Source: Prosthecobacter debontii (lineage in GTDB: Bacteria; Verrucomicrobiota; Verrucomicrobiia; Verrucomicrobiales; Akkermansiaceae). Taken from it: a stretch of 16,439 nt of DNA. A model generated the notes under the pieces. That model did no database searches, was not told the origin of the DNA, and was given only the letters and a program-made list of their open reading frames with translations. The position numbers and the translations under genes are program-made. Positions within the stretch are counted from its first letter, which is position 1; the number at the start of each line of letters is the position of its first letter. This document shows, in pieces, positions 1 through 6,965 of the stretch. Location of the stretch: NCBI GenBank assembly GCA_945883455.1, contig CAMCXJ010000029.1:1-16439 (forward strand), in the 5' to 3' direction.

Positions 1-20
1 CGTCCACACCATTCCACGCG

Positions 21-63
21 GTTTCCGCCGAGGGCGTCGGAAACAACACGCGAGGGCGCGTGT
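21..63. repeat. Pair of adjacent hairpins, REP-like
   Basis: Two palindromes lie side by side. The first has arms GTTTCCG (21-27) and CGGAAAC (38-44). The second has arms ACACGCG (46-52) and CGCGTGT (57-63) around an AGGG loop, a perfect 7-bp stem. Both share the apex octamer CGAGGGCG (29-36 and 51-58). This layout resembles dispersed intergenic hairpin elements. No other copy of this exact unit occurs in the window, so the repeat status is inferred from form. It could also act as a terminator for a gene beyond the left edge, although no T-run follows. Confidence 0.5.
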
Positions 64-114
64 GCTCCCCAAGACTTTCGCACCTTCTCTACAACTTCGA
101 AATAATCTTCAGGA

Positions 115-201
115 TCATCGGATTCGCGATGCACGGATTTCGCTGAAAAGTTCCTCTTCGCTGAGCTTCATCACCTGAACCTCGATTTCAGCAAGCTTCA
201 C
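115..201 (-). pseudogene. Possible relic of an addiction-module antitoxin
   Basis: A 28-codon minus-strand reading frame starts at GTG (201-199) and ends at TGA (117-115). Its peptide runs LAEIEVQVMKLSEEEL, which resembles the N-terminus of small addiction-module components. Coding-like sequence then continues in the next frame (ESDDPEDYFEVVEKVRKSW) until it runs into the hairpin pair at 21-63. A frameshifted remnant is the simplest reading. It is too short to assign with certainty and may be chance. No toxin partner is visible. Confidence 0.25.
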
Positions 202-251
202 GTGTTGAAATCACCGGATTCTTATCTCTGTTCAAGCCAATCTTCTTCTCC

Positions 252-1364
252 ATGCACCCCACCGACGCCCGCCCCAGCCCCCGGATCCTCTTCGGCCCAG
301 GACGTCTCGCCGAGCTCCCCGAATGCCTCGCCACTCTACGCGCCACCAACGTCCTCATCATTACCGACCCGGGCCTCGTCGCCGCCGGTCACGTCAAGCG
401 CGCTACCGCTTTCCTGACAGCCGCTGGCATCCGCGCCACTGTCTTCGAAGGTTCACACATCAACCCCACGGAGACCGACATCGAGGTCTGCCGCGACTTC
501 GCGAAATCAGTTCATCCCGACGCTCTCATCGGCTTCGGCGGCGGCTCCAGCATGGATACCGCGAAGGGTTGTAACTTTCTCCTCCACAACCCCGGACGCA
601 TGGCCGACTACATGGGATACGGTCTCGCCAAGAACGCGATGCTACCTTTCCTCGCCATACCGACCACGGCCGGCACCGGCTCCGAATGCCAATCCTACGC
701 CATTGTCTCACGTGACGGCACTCATGAGAAAATGGCCTGCGGCGACCCCAAAGCCCTAGCCCTTATTGCGATCCTGGATCCCGAACTCACCGCCTCTCAG
801 CCGCAGAGCGTCGCCACCCTGACCGCGCTCGATGCACTGTCGCACGCCCTCGAATCCGCCGTTTGCACTAAGCGCAACGCCATCTCCTCATCTTTCTCCA
901 CCGAGGCCTTCCACCTCATCGCCTCCGCCATCCAAGACGTTCTCGCCGGCACCGCCGATCTCGAAACCCGAGGCCGCATGCTCCATGGTGCCGCCCTCGC
1001 CGGCTGTGCCATCGAGAACAGCATGCTCGGCGCCGCCCACGCCACCGCCAACCCGCTTACCGCCCGCTTCAACATCCCCCACGGCCTCGCCGTGACGATG
1101 ATGTTGCCCCATGTCGTCCGCCTCAACCATAGCGCCCCGGAGATCGCCGCGATCTATCGGAATCTCGGCCGCCACCTCGACACCCCGCTCATCGATTGGC
1201 TGGAAAAAACCATCCGCCTTGCCCATTTTTCGAAACCCGAAATCCCCCTCACCGCCATCCCGGAACTCGCCGAAGCCGCCTCCCACCAATGGACCGGCCG
1301 TTTCAATCCCGTCCCGCTCGACCTCGCCGCCCTCGCCGCCCTTTACCAAGCCGCCCTCAGCTGA
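252..1364 (+). CDS. Iron-containing alcohol dehydrogenase
   Basis: This is a 370-residue cytoplasmic protein of the group III Fe-dependent alcohol dehydrogenase family, which interconverts alcohols and aldehydes or ketones with NAD(P). The nucleotide-binding loop GGGSSMDTAK is at residues 96-105 and the conserved PTTAGTGSE at 137-145. Metal-ligand candidates are D194 and H198 (in LDALSHALES), H263 and H277 (in NIPHG). The length is near the family norm of about 380. The start at 252 is the only ATG that places the N-terminal ILFGPGRLAEL segment normally; no strong ribosome-binding site precedes it. Its stop shares one base with the next start, so the two genes are probably co-transcribed. The substrate cannot be deduced from the sequence. 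Confidence 0.9.
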   Translation: MHPTDARPSPRILFGPGRLAELPECLATLRATNVLIITDPGLVAAGHVKRATAFLTAAGIRATVFEGSHINPTETDIEVCRDFAKSVHPDALIGFGGGSSMDTAKGCNFLLHNPGRMADYMGYGLAKNAMLPFLAIPTTAGTGSECQSYAIVSRDGTHEKMACGDPKALALIAILDPELTASQPQSVATLTALDALSHALESAVCTKRNAISSSFSTEAFHLIASAIQDVLAGTADLETRGRMLHGAALAGCAIENSMLGAAHATANPLTARFNIPHGLAVTMMLPHVVRLNHSAPEIAAIYRNLGRHLDTPLIDWLEKTIRLAHFSKPEIPLTAIPELAEAASHQWTGRFNPVPLDLAALAALYQAALS

Positions 1365-2584
1365 TGAACCTATCCCTTACATCGTGGCTGGAGCGTCTCG
1401 CTCCAGGCCGTATTGGGAGCGTCTCGCTCCCAATCTTGTTTGCAGGTCTCCTCCTAACATCCTGTGAAAAACAACAGGACACCAGCTCCCCAAAACTGGC
1501 ACCTACCACAGCCCCCACCGCCCTAACAGACTGGCCGATCACCCGAGGCAGTCCTTCGCTCCAAGGCCGGGTGCACGCCGCCGTCCCCAAAGCCCCGGTC
1601 ATCGAGTGGACTTTCCCGCTCGAATCCCCCGGCACCGCCGAAGCCGCCTTCGCCGATGGCGCCATCCTCGTCGGCGATGCGATGGGTATCCTCTACTGCA
1701 TCGATTTGCAGACCCGGAAGCTCCGTTGGAAAATGGAAACCGGCGATACGATCCAAGCCGCGCCCGCCATTTCTAACGGAAGAGTTTTCATCGGCTCGGG
1801 CGACAAGCATTTCTACGCGCTCGACCTCAAGACGGGCGATAAAATCTGGTCGATCGAGGGTGGCGATAAATTTTCCTCCGCGCCCACCGTCGTCACCAGT
1901 CCTGACGGCAAAGCCGAATGGGTGCTCCTGAACGGCTACGACGGCATCACCCGCTGCCTTCGCGCGGAAGACGGTTCCATCGTCTGGAAATACGAAACCA
2001 AGGATTTCATCAACGGCACCCCCGCCGTTATCGACGGCCGACTCATCGCGTTCGGCGGTTGCGACCAGGTCATCCACATCCTGAATCTCGCCGACGGATC
2101 GCTCGCGAACAAAATCGACACGGACGCCCAGATTACCAATTCCGTCGCCACCATCGGCACCACGGTTTACAGCGGCAACCACGCCAACCAGCTGGTCGCC
2201 GCCGAGGCGGATGCCGTAAAACTCACTTGGATCTACCAAGCCAACGAATTCCCCTTTTTCACCTCACCCGCCGTCGATGATCGGAATGTTTACATCGGCT
2301 CCCGCGACAAATCCCTCCACGCGATCCAACGCAGCGACGGCACCCGCGTATGGACTTTCAAAACCGGCGGCCGCGTCGAAAGCTCGCCCATCGCCTTCGA
2401 CGACGGCATCGTCTTCGGCTCCAGCGACGGCCGCCTCTACGCCGCCAACCCCGCCGACGGCACCGAACTCTGGCGCCTCGATTTAGGAGAAGATCTCACC
2501 GCCTCGCCCGTATATGCCCAAGGCCGCATCATCATCGCAGGTGGCGATGGCACGCTGTTCGTCATCAACGGCTCCAAGGACTGA
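1364..2584 (+). CDS. PQQ-like beta-propeller lipoprotein
   Basis: A 406-residue protein starting at the ATG that overlaps the upstream TGA (TGATG). Residues 1-34 form a lipoprotein signal: a hydrophobic stretch SLPILFAGLLL, then lipobox LTSC with the lipidated cysteine at 34. After a proline/threonine-rich linker come about eight repeats of the PQQ-like blade pattern (hydrophobic strand, GS-DG-LYALD, then TG-x-x-W), for example at VFIGSGDKHFYALDLKTGDK and IVFGSSDGRLYAANPADGTE. The fold resembles BamB and other PQQ-type propellers, but no dehydrogenase catalytic motif was seen, so a structural or interaction role at the outer membrane or in the periplasm is more likely. An unusual point is that two perfect DNA hairpins encode part of the signal peptide (see 1388-1434). 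Confidence 0.85.
   Translation: MNLSLTSWLERLAPGRIGSVSLPILFAGLLLTSCEKQQDTSSPKLAPTTAPTALTDWPITRGSPSLQGRVHAAVPKAPVIEWTFPLESPGTAEAAFADGAILVGDAMGILYCIDLQTRKLRWKMETGDTIQAAPAISNGRVFIGSGDKHFYALDLKTGDKIWSIEGGDKFSSAPTVVTSPDGKAEWVLLNGYDGITRCLRAEDGSIVWKYETKDFINGTPAVIDGRLIAFGGCDQVIHILNLADGSLANKIDTDAQITNSVATIGTTVYSGNHANQLVAAEADAVKLTWIYQANEFPFFTSPAVDDRNVYIGSRDKSLHAIQRSDGTRVWTFKTGGRVESSPIAFDDGIVFGSSDGRLYAANPADGTELWRLDLGEDLTASPVYAQGRIIIAGGDGTLFVINGSKD
1388..1434. repeat. Two tandem perfect hairpins inside a coding region
   Basis: CTGGAGCG-TCT-CGCTCCAG (1388-1406, 8-bp stem) and ATTGGGAGCG-TCT-CGCTCCCAAT (1412-1434, 10-bp stem) share the 15-base core GGAGCGTCTCGCTCC (1390-1404 and 1416-1430). They are read in two different frames within the lipoprotein signal peptide, as LERLAP and IGSVSLP. 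The form is that of a dispersed extragenic palindrome that has become coding, or of an element that inserted near a start codon. Confidence 0.75.
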
Positions 2585-2651
2585 CCTATTTCCCCCTCTT
2601 CACCAACGGATTCTCGCAAGCCATTTCAGGGAACGACGAGAAATCCAAATT

Positions 2652-3059
2652 TCATTCCAAAACGGAGTCAAGCGTTCGCTCCATCCACTCCTTTTCCACT
2701 TCCCGCGCCTCTAGCATCCATCCGACCGCCATGCAGCGCGTGATCTCAAAAAGCGGCTCTTCCTTCCCTTCGTGGCGCACGATTTCCAAGACGAAGCACT
2801 GGCGGTAATTCGGCGTTCCGAGGATCACCTGCTTCATCATTCTTTCCCTTACACTCCCCACCTCCGCGAAACCCAGCGTCGTCTGTGGCAGGTCAGGGCT
2901 GCTTAGCCGGAAACATGTCCACCTGCCCTGATCCCCGAACGGCTCGGGTCGCTCCGAGGACGGTTCGCAGAACACCCGCACCACCGCCCGCTCCGCCTTG
3001 CCGGAAAAGAGATCCTCCCAGCTTGCCGTGCCATACCTCGCATACGCATCCCAGTTCAG
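2652..3059 (-). CDS. Unrecognised protein, start lost or non-standard
   Basis: I do not recognise this family. The minus-strand frame reads smoothly for about 135 residues, from NWDAYARYGTASWEDLFSGK through ERMMKQVILGTPNYRQCFVL to MERTLDSVLE. It is soluble, charged and without membrane segments. There is no ATG where the homogeneous sequence begins; a CTG stands there (3059-3057), and the first ordinary start is GTG at 2984. A second frame upstream offers ATG at 3129 (MTKGKQQKRERKRRSKAPLQ) and could join by a one-base shift in the GGG run at 3050-3052. The gene may therefore be start-mutated, frameshifted, or damaged by an insertion between 3060 and about 3145. It converges on the propeller gene. 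Confidence 0.5.
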   Translation of the reverse strand: MNWDAYARYGTASWEDLFSGKAERAVVRVFCEPSSERPEPFGDQGRWTCFRLSSPDLPQTTLGFAEVGSVRERMMKQVILGTPNYRQCFVLEIVRHEGKEEPLFEITRCMAVGWMLEAREVEKEWMERTLDSVLE

Positions 3060-3142
3060 GATCGTGTGCCTGCAGCGGCGCTTTGCTCCGTCGCTTCCTT
3101 TCTCTCTTTTGTTGCTTTCCCTTTGTCATCGTGTTGGGTGAT

Positions 3143-3175
3143 TCACAATCCCAACCAGATCTCACCTCGCTTCAT
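3143..3175 (-). pseudogene. N-terminal stub of a MazF/PemK-like toxin
   Basis: ATG at 3175-3173 opens MKRGEIWLGL, which matches the characteristic start of MazF/PemK endoribonuclease toxins (consensus xRGEIWxVxLxP). A TGA follows at 3145-3143. The start codon lies inside the last codons of the upstream antitoxin reading frame, the overlap usual for mazEF-type operons. No further MazF sequence is recognisable downstream in any frame, so only about ten codons survive. The call depends on a short but distinctive motif plus its position. Confidence 0.5.
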
Positions 3176-3329
3176 TGTCGATCAGATGGTTTTCTCCGCC
3201 GTCTTCCTCGTCATAGAGTCCGCCAAGCATCGCGGAGGCATCGACGATCAGCCGGTGGTCATCAAACCAAACCGCGAGTTTCCGTTATTCCGGTTCAGGC
3301 AGTTTCTCGATGGCTTTTTCAATTTCCAA
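3162..3329 (-). pseudogene. Antitoxin gene interrupted by a stop codon
   Basis: The minus-strand frame reads LEIEKAIEKLPEPE, then TAA (3287-3285), then RKLAVWFDDHR and MLGGLYDEEDGGENHLIDNEAR, ending at TGA (3164-3162). Residue pattern and size (about 55 codons) suit a small addiction-module antitoxin. The clear coding character on both sides of the TAA suggests a single nonsense mutation or sequencing error. The possible start is TTG at 3329. It overlaps the toxin stub at 3173-3175 as expected for a type II pair. The exact antitoxin family is not established. Confidence 0.5.
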
Positions 3330-3450
3330 TAAAAAACTTCAATCCAATCCCTACTTATGCCTGCAATCCGTGGTCGAAAATTTTTCTTTTTTCTGATGGG
3401 GGAGCCTTGGGTGTGATCGCTCTTCCGCTTTGCCCGGTTTCTGCTAAGAG

Positions 3451-4566
3451 ATGAACATGATCAGCGCGGATCTCACGGCATTGAAGGGCAAGGATCTGGT
3501 GGCGGTGCTGGATTTTAGGAAACTGCCGAAGGTTTTGCTGCACGAGCATCTCGACGGCGGGCTGCGGCCTGCGACGGTGATCGAACTGGCGCGGGAGAAT
3601 GGATACAGAGGCTTGCCGACGGATGATGTGGGCGAGCTGGCGGCGTGGTTCCATCGCGGGGCGCAACGCGGAAATCTGCCGGAATATCTGGAAGGCTTCG
3701 CGCATACCTGCGGGGTGATGCAGACGAAATCCGCGCTAGAAAGGGTGGCCTACGAGTTCATCGAGGACATGCATGAGGACGGTGTGGTCTATGCGGAAGT
3801 CCGTTTCGCGCCACTACTACATCTCGCAGGCGGACTCACGCAGGACGAGGTGGTGAACGCCGTGCTGTCTGGTTTGACTCGGGGAGAAAAGGATTTCGGC
3901 GTGAAATGGGGGCTCATCATCTGTGCGCTCCGCCACCTCAGCGATTCCATGGTGGCGGCCGAGCTCGCCATCCGCTGGCGTGAGGCGGGCGTGGTCGGCT
4001 TCGACCTCGCGGGCGGCGAATCCGGCTTTCCTCCGAAAAAGCACGTCGATGCCTTCCACGCGGTCCAGCGTGCCAATTTCCACATCACCATCCACGCCGG
4101 CGAGGCCTTCGGGCTGGAGTCGATCTGGCAGGCGCTACAATACTGCGGTGCCCATCGCCTTGGTCATGCCACGCGGCTGCGGGACGACATTCACGTCATG
4201 GAAGACGGCTCGCTCAAGCTCGGCACGCTCGCCCAATACGTGCTCGACTGCCGCATCCCGCTGGAAATGTGCCTTTACTCGAACCTCCACACCGGAGCCT
4301 GCCACGATCTTGCGCAGCATCCCTTCGGCCTGTTTTTTCGCAACGGCTTTCGCGTCTGTCTCAACACCGACGACCGCCTGATGAGCGACACCACGATGAC
4401 CAAGGAAACGATCCTCGCTGCGGAGCTGTTCGACCTCAGCCTTGCCGATTTGGAAAAACTCAACCTCAACGCGATGAAAAGCGCCTTCTCGCCCTATGAC
4501 AAACGGCGCGAGGTTATCTTCGACACGCTCAAGCCGGGGTATGCGGCGTTGCGCAGTGAGTCATAA
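3451..4566 (+). CDS. add: Adenosine deaminase
   Basis: A 371-residue cytoplasmic amidohydrolase that converts adenosine to inosine in purine salvage. Zinc and catalytic motifs are complete: HEH at 31-33 in the opening LPKVLLHEHLDGGLRP, HAGE at 215-218 (catalytic glutamate E218), H239 in RLGHAT, and the NTDD aspartates D307 and D308. The DLAGGE motif is also present at 185-190. The LHEHLDGGLRP form is typical of the actinobacterial-type bacterial enzyme. The start ATG at 3451 follows AAGAG at a suitable distance; an alternative ATG lies two codons later at 3457. It stands alone between converging genes, so it is probably monocistronic. Adenine deaminase is less likely given the motifs. Confidence 0.92.
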   Translation: MNMISADLTALKGKDLVAVLDFRKLPKVLLHEHLDGGLRPATVIELARENGYRGLPTDDVGELAAWFHRGAQRGNLPEYLEGFAHTCGVMQTKSALERVAYEFIEDMHEDGVVYAEVRFAPLLHLAGGLTQDEVVNAVLSGLTRGEKDFGVKWGLIICALRHLSDSMVAAELAIRWREAGVVGFDLAGGESGFPPKKHVDAFHAVQRANFHITIHAGEAFGLESIWQALQYCGAHRLGHATRLRDDIHVMEDGSLKLGTLAQYVLDCRIPLEMCLYSNLHTGACHDLAQHPFGLFFRNGFRVCLNTDDRLMSDTTMTKETILAAELFDLSLADLEKLNLNAMKSAFSPYDKRREVIFDTLKPGYAALRSES

Positions 4567-4591
4567 GTAATTTCACATCGCGATTGGTAGA

Positions 4592-5863
4592 TTAATCATT
4601 CTTGTCCTTCTTACGATGATGGCTGGCTGGCGAAGCTTTAGGTGCCAGCCAACCAAAATGTAGGACTTCCTTAATTAACCACTGGTTGGGAAGGGAGTCA
4701 GCAGGTCCGCGTGCCAGCTGGAGGGTAATTTTCAATTTTTTTTGTGACGATCTGATGATTTCTCCATTTGGGATATGTTCGGCGAGCGAGGTTCCGCTAA
4801 CTTCATTTTTACGCGCGTAGCACCAGATGCTATCTTCCCGATTCGGAGAGACAAAACGGTAGCTTTGGTAATCAGCCTCAGGCCAGGCAGCGCTGTAAAA
4901 CTCAACGATGGAGAGCTGGCCGCGGATTTCATCGGGATTTCCGGAATTCATCTTCAGCTCCTTGAATGAGGCTGTTCCGTATGCCTCGGTGGCCTTCCAA
5001 TCCAGCAACAGCTCGTTATCCTCATTGGTAAAATAAGCCGCGTACTTCGATTGGTCGGGCAGATAACCTTCCAACATAGCGCAGGTTTTTCCGAATTCGT
5101 CCAACACGACCCAATTGGAATGCGAGTCGGGCATCCACCCTTTGGGGATGTTCAGCGGCTGCCAAGCTGATCGCAACGTTTCTTTGATGCTCGCGCCGTG
5201 CCTCAGAAGCGGGATGATATCATCGCTGTGTGTGGCTTGAGCGTATGCCTGATAAATCAGGATGGCCTCGTTTCGCTTAATCAAAATCTGATGCAAATCT
5301 TCCATCGCCGCGATCTTTTCCGCCTCATGTGGCACCACGGGTGACATCCCTTTCACCGGACTGTTCTTGGAGGCATCATCGGCATTGAAAACCAACATAA
5401 GAGCCATTGGAAAGATAATGGCTACCGCAACCACCGCGCTGACCTTGAAAAGCCAGATTCCCTGTCCAGTGCGCGCGCCCCCCCAATCGCGACCATCGCC
5501 GCTGTCGTTTCGCTTGCGCTTTACGCGTGCTCCCCGTTCGCGAAATCTGTATCTGCCTACGATCCGGGTCGGCTCCGGGATTTCATCTTCCAAGCGAATT
5601 ACAGATCCGTTGGTTTCGTGGATCTCAATCTGTCGCGTCGTGCGCGGCGTATCAACGAGGCTGGAATGCGGCGCGATTACCAAGCCGAATGATCTGACCC
5701 TGCGAGGTTCAGCGGATAAAGTGCCCGCTAACCCCTGGGGTTTTCGGGGTAACGGAGCGATATCAGCGCTAACGTTATGCCTGCATTCCTCAGAAACATC
5801 CCATACATCTTCTGGGCAAACCTCAGGGATGGGTGTGTCGGACTCGGGGCGGATTGGTGGCAT
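4592..5863 (-). CDS. Unrecognised single-pass membrane protein
   Basis: A 423-residue protein from ATG 5863 (MPPIRPESDTP). An upstream in-frame ATG at 6025 exists, but the added 54 residues look non-coding. The first 135 residues are hydrophilic and proline-rich and end in a basic block (RFRERGARVKRKR). One membrane helix follows at about 136-160 (IWLFKVSAVVAVAIIFPMAL). The remaining 260 residues should be outside the cytoplasm, by the positive-inside rule. They begin with a helical part (EAEKIAAMEDLHQILIKRNE) and then a compact alpha/beta-looking region. No known domain is recognised. Its base composition is visibly more A/T-rich than its neighbours, which may mean recent acquisition or weak constraint. 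It converges on adenosine deaminase. Confidence 0.7.
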   Translation of the reverse strand: MPPIRPESDTPIPEVCPEDVWDVSEECRHNVSADIAPLPRKPQGLAGTLSAEPRRVRSFGLVIAPHSSLVDTPRTTRQIEIHETNGSVIRLEDEIPEPTRIVGRYRFRERGARVKRKRNDSGDGRDWGGARTGQGIWLFKVSAVVAVAIIFPMALMLVFNADDASKNSPVKGMSPVVPHEAEKIAAMEDLHQILIKRNEAILIYQAYAQATHSDDIIPLLRHGASIKETLRSAWQPLNIPKGWMPDSHSNWVVLDEFGKTCAMLEGYLPDQSKYAAYFTNEDNELLLDWKATEAYGTASFKELKMNSGNPDEIRGQLSIVEFYSAAWPEADYQSYRFVSPNREDSIWCYARKNEVSGTSLAEHIPNGEIIRSSQKKLKITLQLARGPADSLPNQWLIKEVLHFGWLAPKASPASHHRKKDKND

Positions 5864-5977
5864 CTGTATGTAATTAAACCAATCGCTAACGTAAAACTTG
5901 AACTGATTGTTGCAAGCTGCTTTGTAGCAAGACTTAAGAGATGCATTCTTGTATTGGAAATTTGTAATAGCCAACGT

Positions 5978-5991
5978 GGGATCGCTATCCC
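5978..5991. repeat. Small palindrome in an intergenic region
   Basis: GGGAT-CGCT-ATCCC is a perfect 5-bp stem with a 4-base loop in the 186-bp gap between the divergent membrane-protein gene and the DHDPS-family gene. Its shape resembles the other short hairpins in this window. It could belong to the leader of the downstream operon. Apart from this palindrome and a short TTGC/GCAA inverted pair nearby (about 5909-5929), I see no clear promoter in the gap. Confidence 0.35.
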
Positions 5992-6049
5992 AGTGTGCGC
6001 CCCGCAACGCAGACTGCCGCGCCAATTAACCTCTATCCCCATCCCCATC

Positions 6050-6955
6050 ATGAGTATCGAATGGAAAGGCGTCATGCCCGCCACCCTCACCCAGTTCAAC
6101 GAAGACCTCAGCATTGACCACGGCCTCATGGCCGCTCACGGCAAGTGGCTCATCGAAAACGGCTGCACTGCCATCGTCGCCCACGGCTCGCTCGGCGAGG
6201 GCGCCACGCTATCTTTTGCGGAAAAGGTCGCGCTGCAAAAAACCTACGTCGAGGCCGTGCCGAACACGCCCATCATCCCCGGTGTCGCTGCGCTTTCGAC
6301 CAAGGAAGCCGTCGATCTCGCCAAGGCCGCCAAGGACAACGGCTGCCGCGGCCTGATGGTGCTGCCGCCTTACCTTTACTCCTCGGATTGGCGGGAAATG
6401 AAGGCCCACATGAAAGCTGTTATTTCCGCCACCGACCTTCCCTGCATCATCTACAACAACCCGGTCGCCTACAAAACCGACTTCACCCCGCTCCAGATGA
6501 AGGAGCTCGCCGACGAGCTTCCCAACGCCGAGGCCGTCAAGGAATCCTCCACCGATGTCCGCCGCATCGCGGCCATCCGCGAGGTCTGCGGCGACCGCCT
6601 TGTGCTCGGCGTGGGCGTCGATGACTGCGCGCTCGAAGGCTTCGCGATGGGCGCGAAATTCTGGATCACCGGTGTGGGCGATGCTTTCCCGGCCTACAAC
6701 GTGAAGCTTCTCGAACTCGGCACCACCGGCCGCATTGAGGAGGCCATGCCGATCTACGAATGGATGTTGCCGATGCTGCGCATGGACACCGTCGTGAAAT
6801 TCGTCCAGCTCATCAAACTCCAGCAGAACCTCGCCACCGGCGGCAAGTTTGGCAACAACCGCGTCCGGCCGCCGCGCCTCGAACTCGTCGGCGCCGAACT
6901 CGCTGAGGCCACCGCCATCATCGAGAAAGCCCTCGCCACCGCTCCCGCACTCTGA
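6050..6955 (+). CDS. DHDPS-family lyase/deaminase
   Basis: A 301-residue TIM-barrel enzyme of the dihydrodipicolinate synthase/N-acetylneuraminate lyase superfamily. The Schiff-base lysine is K164 in EAVKESS and the catalytic tyrosine Y135 in IIYNNP. In place of the GTTGE of true DapA it has GSLGE (46-50). This favours catabolic members such as 1-pyrroline-4-hydroxy-2-carboxylate deaminase (hydroxyproline pathway) or a ketodeoxy-sugar-acid dehydratase. Both of these release alpha-ketoglutarate semialdehyde, the substrate of the next gene, which begins only 10 bases downstream. The start at 6050 (MSIEWKGVMPATLTQF) fits the family; an open frame extends further upstream but is not protein-like. 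DapA itself is unlikely. Hydroxyproline is my first choice of pathway, not proven. Confidence 0.85.
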   Translation: MSIEWKGVMPATLTQFNEDLSIDHGLMAAHGKWLIENGCTAIVAHGSLGEGATLSFAEKVALQKTYVEAVPNTPIIPGVAALSTKEAVDLAKAAKDNGCRGLMVLPPYLYSSDWREMKAHMKAVISATDLPCIIYNNPVAYKTDFTPLQMKELADELPNAEAVKESSTDVRRIAAIREVCGDRLVLGVGVDDCALEGFAMGAKFWITGVGDAFPAYNVKLLELGTTGRIEEAMPIYEWMLPMLRMDTVVKFVQLIKLQQNLATGGKFGNNRVRPPRLELVGAELAEATAIIEKALATAPAL

Positions 6956-6965
6956 CTTTTTCACC

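Noticed and set aside
1196..1363. N-terminal extension of the propeller lipoprotein
   Set aside because: It overlaps the dehydrogenase end and would bury the lipoprotein signal. The ATG at 1364 gives a normal signal peptide.
1523..2239. Minus-strand open frame of 238 codons over the propeller gene
   Set aside because: Antisense of repeated GS-DG-LY blades. The apparent regularity reflects the sense-strand repeats.
2885..3454. Plus-strand open frame of 189 codons before adenosine deaminase
   Set aside because: The peptide is low-quality (Arg/Pro/Cys runs) and antisense to better coding sequence on the minus strand. The adenosine deaminase start does not need it.
5777..6049. N-terminal extension of the DHDPS-family gene
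   Set aside because: The 91 extra residues are Cys/Arg-rich, overlap the divergent membrane-protein gene, and precede a start at 6050 that fits family length.
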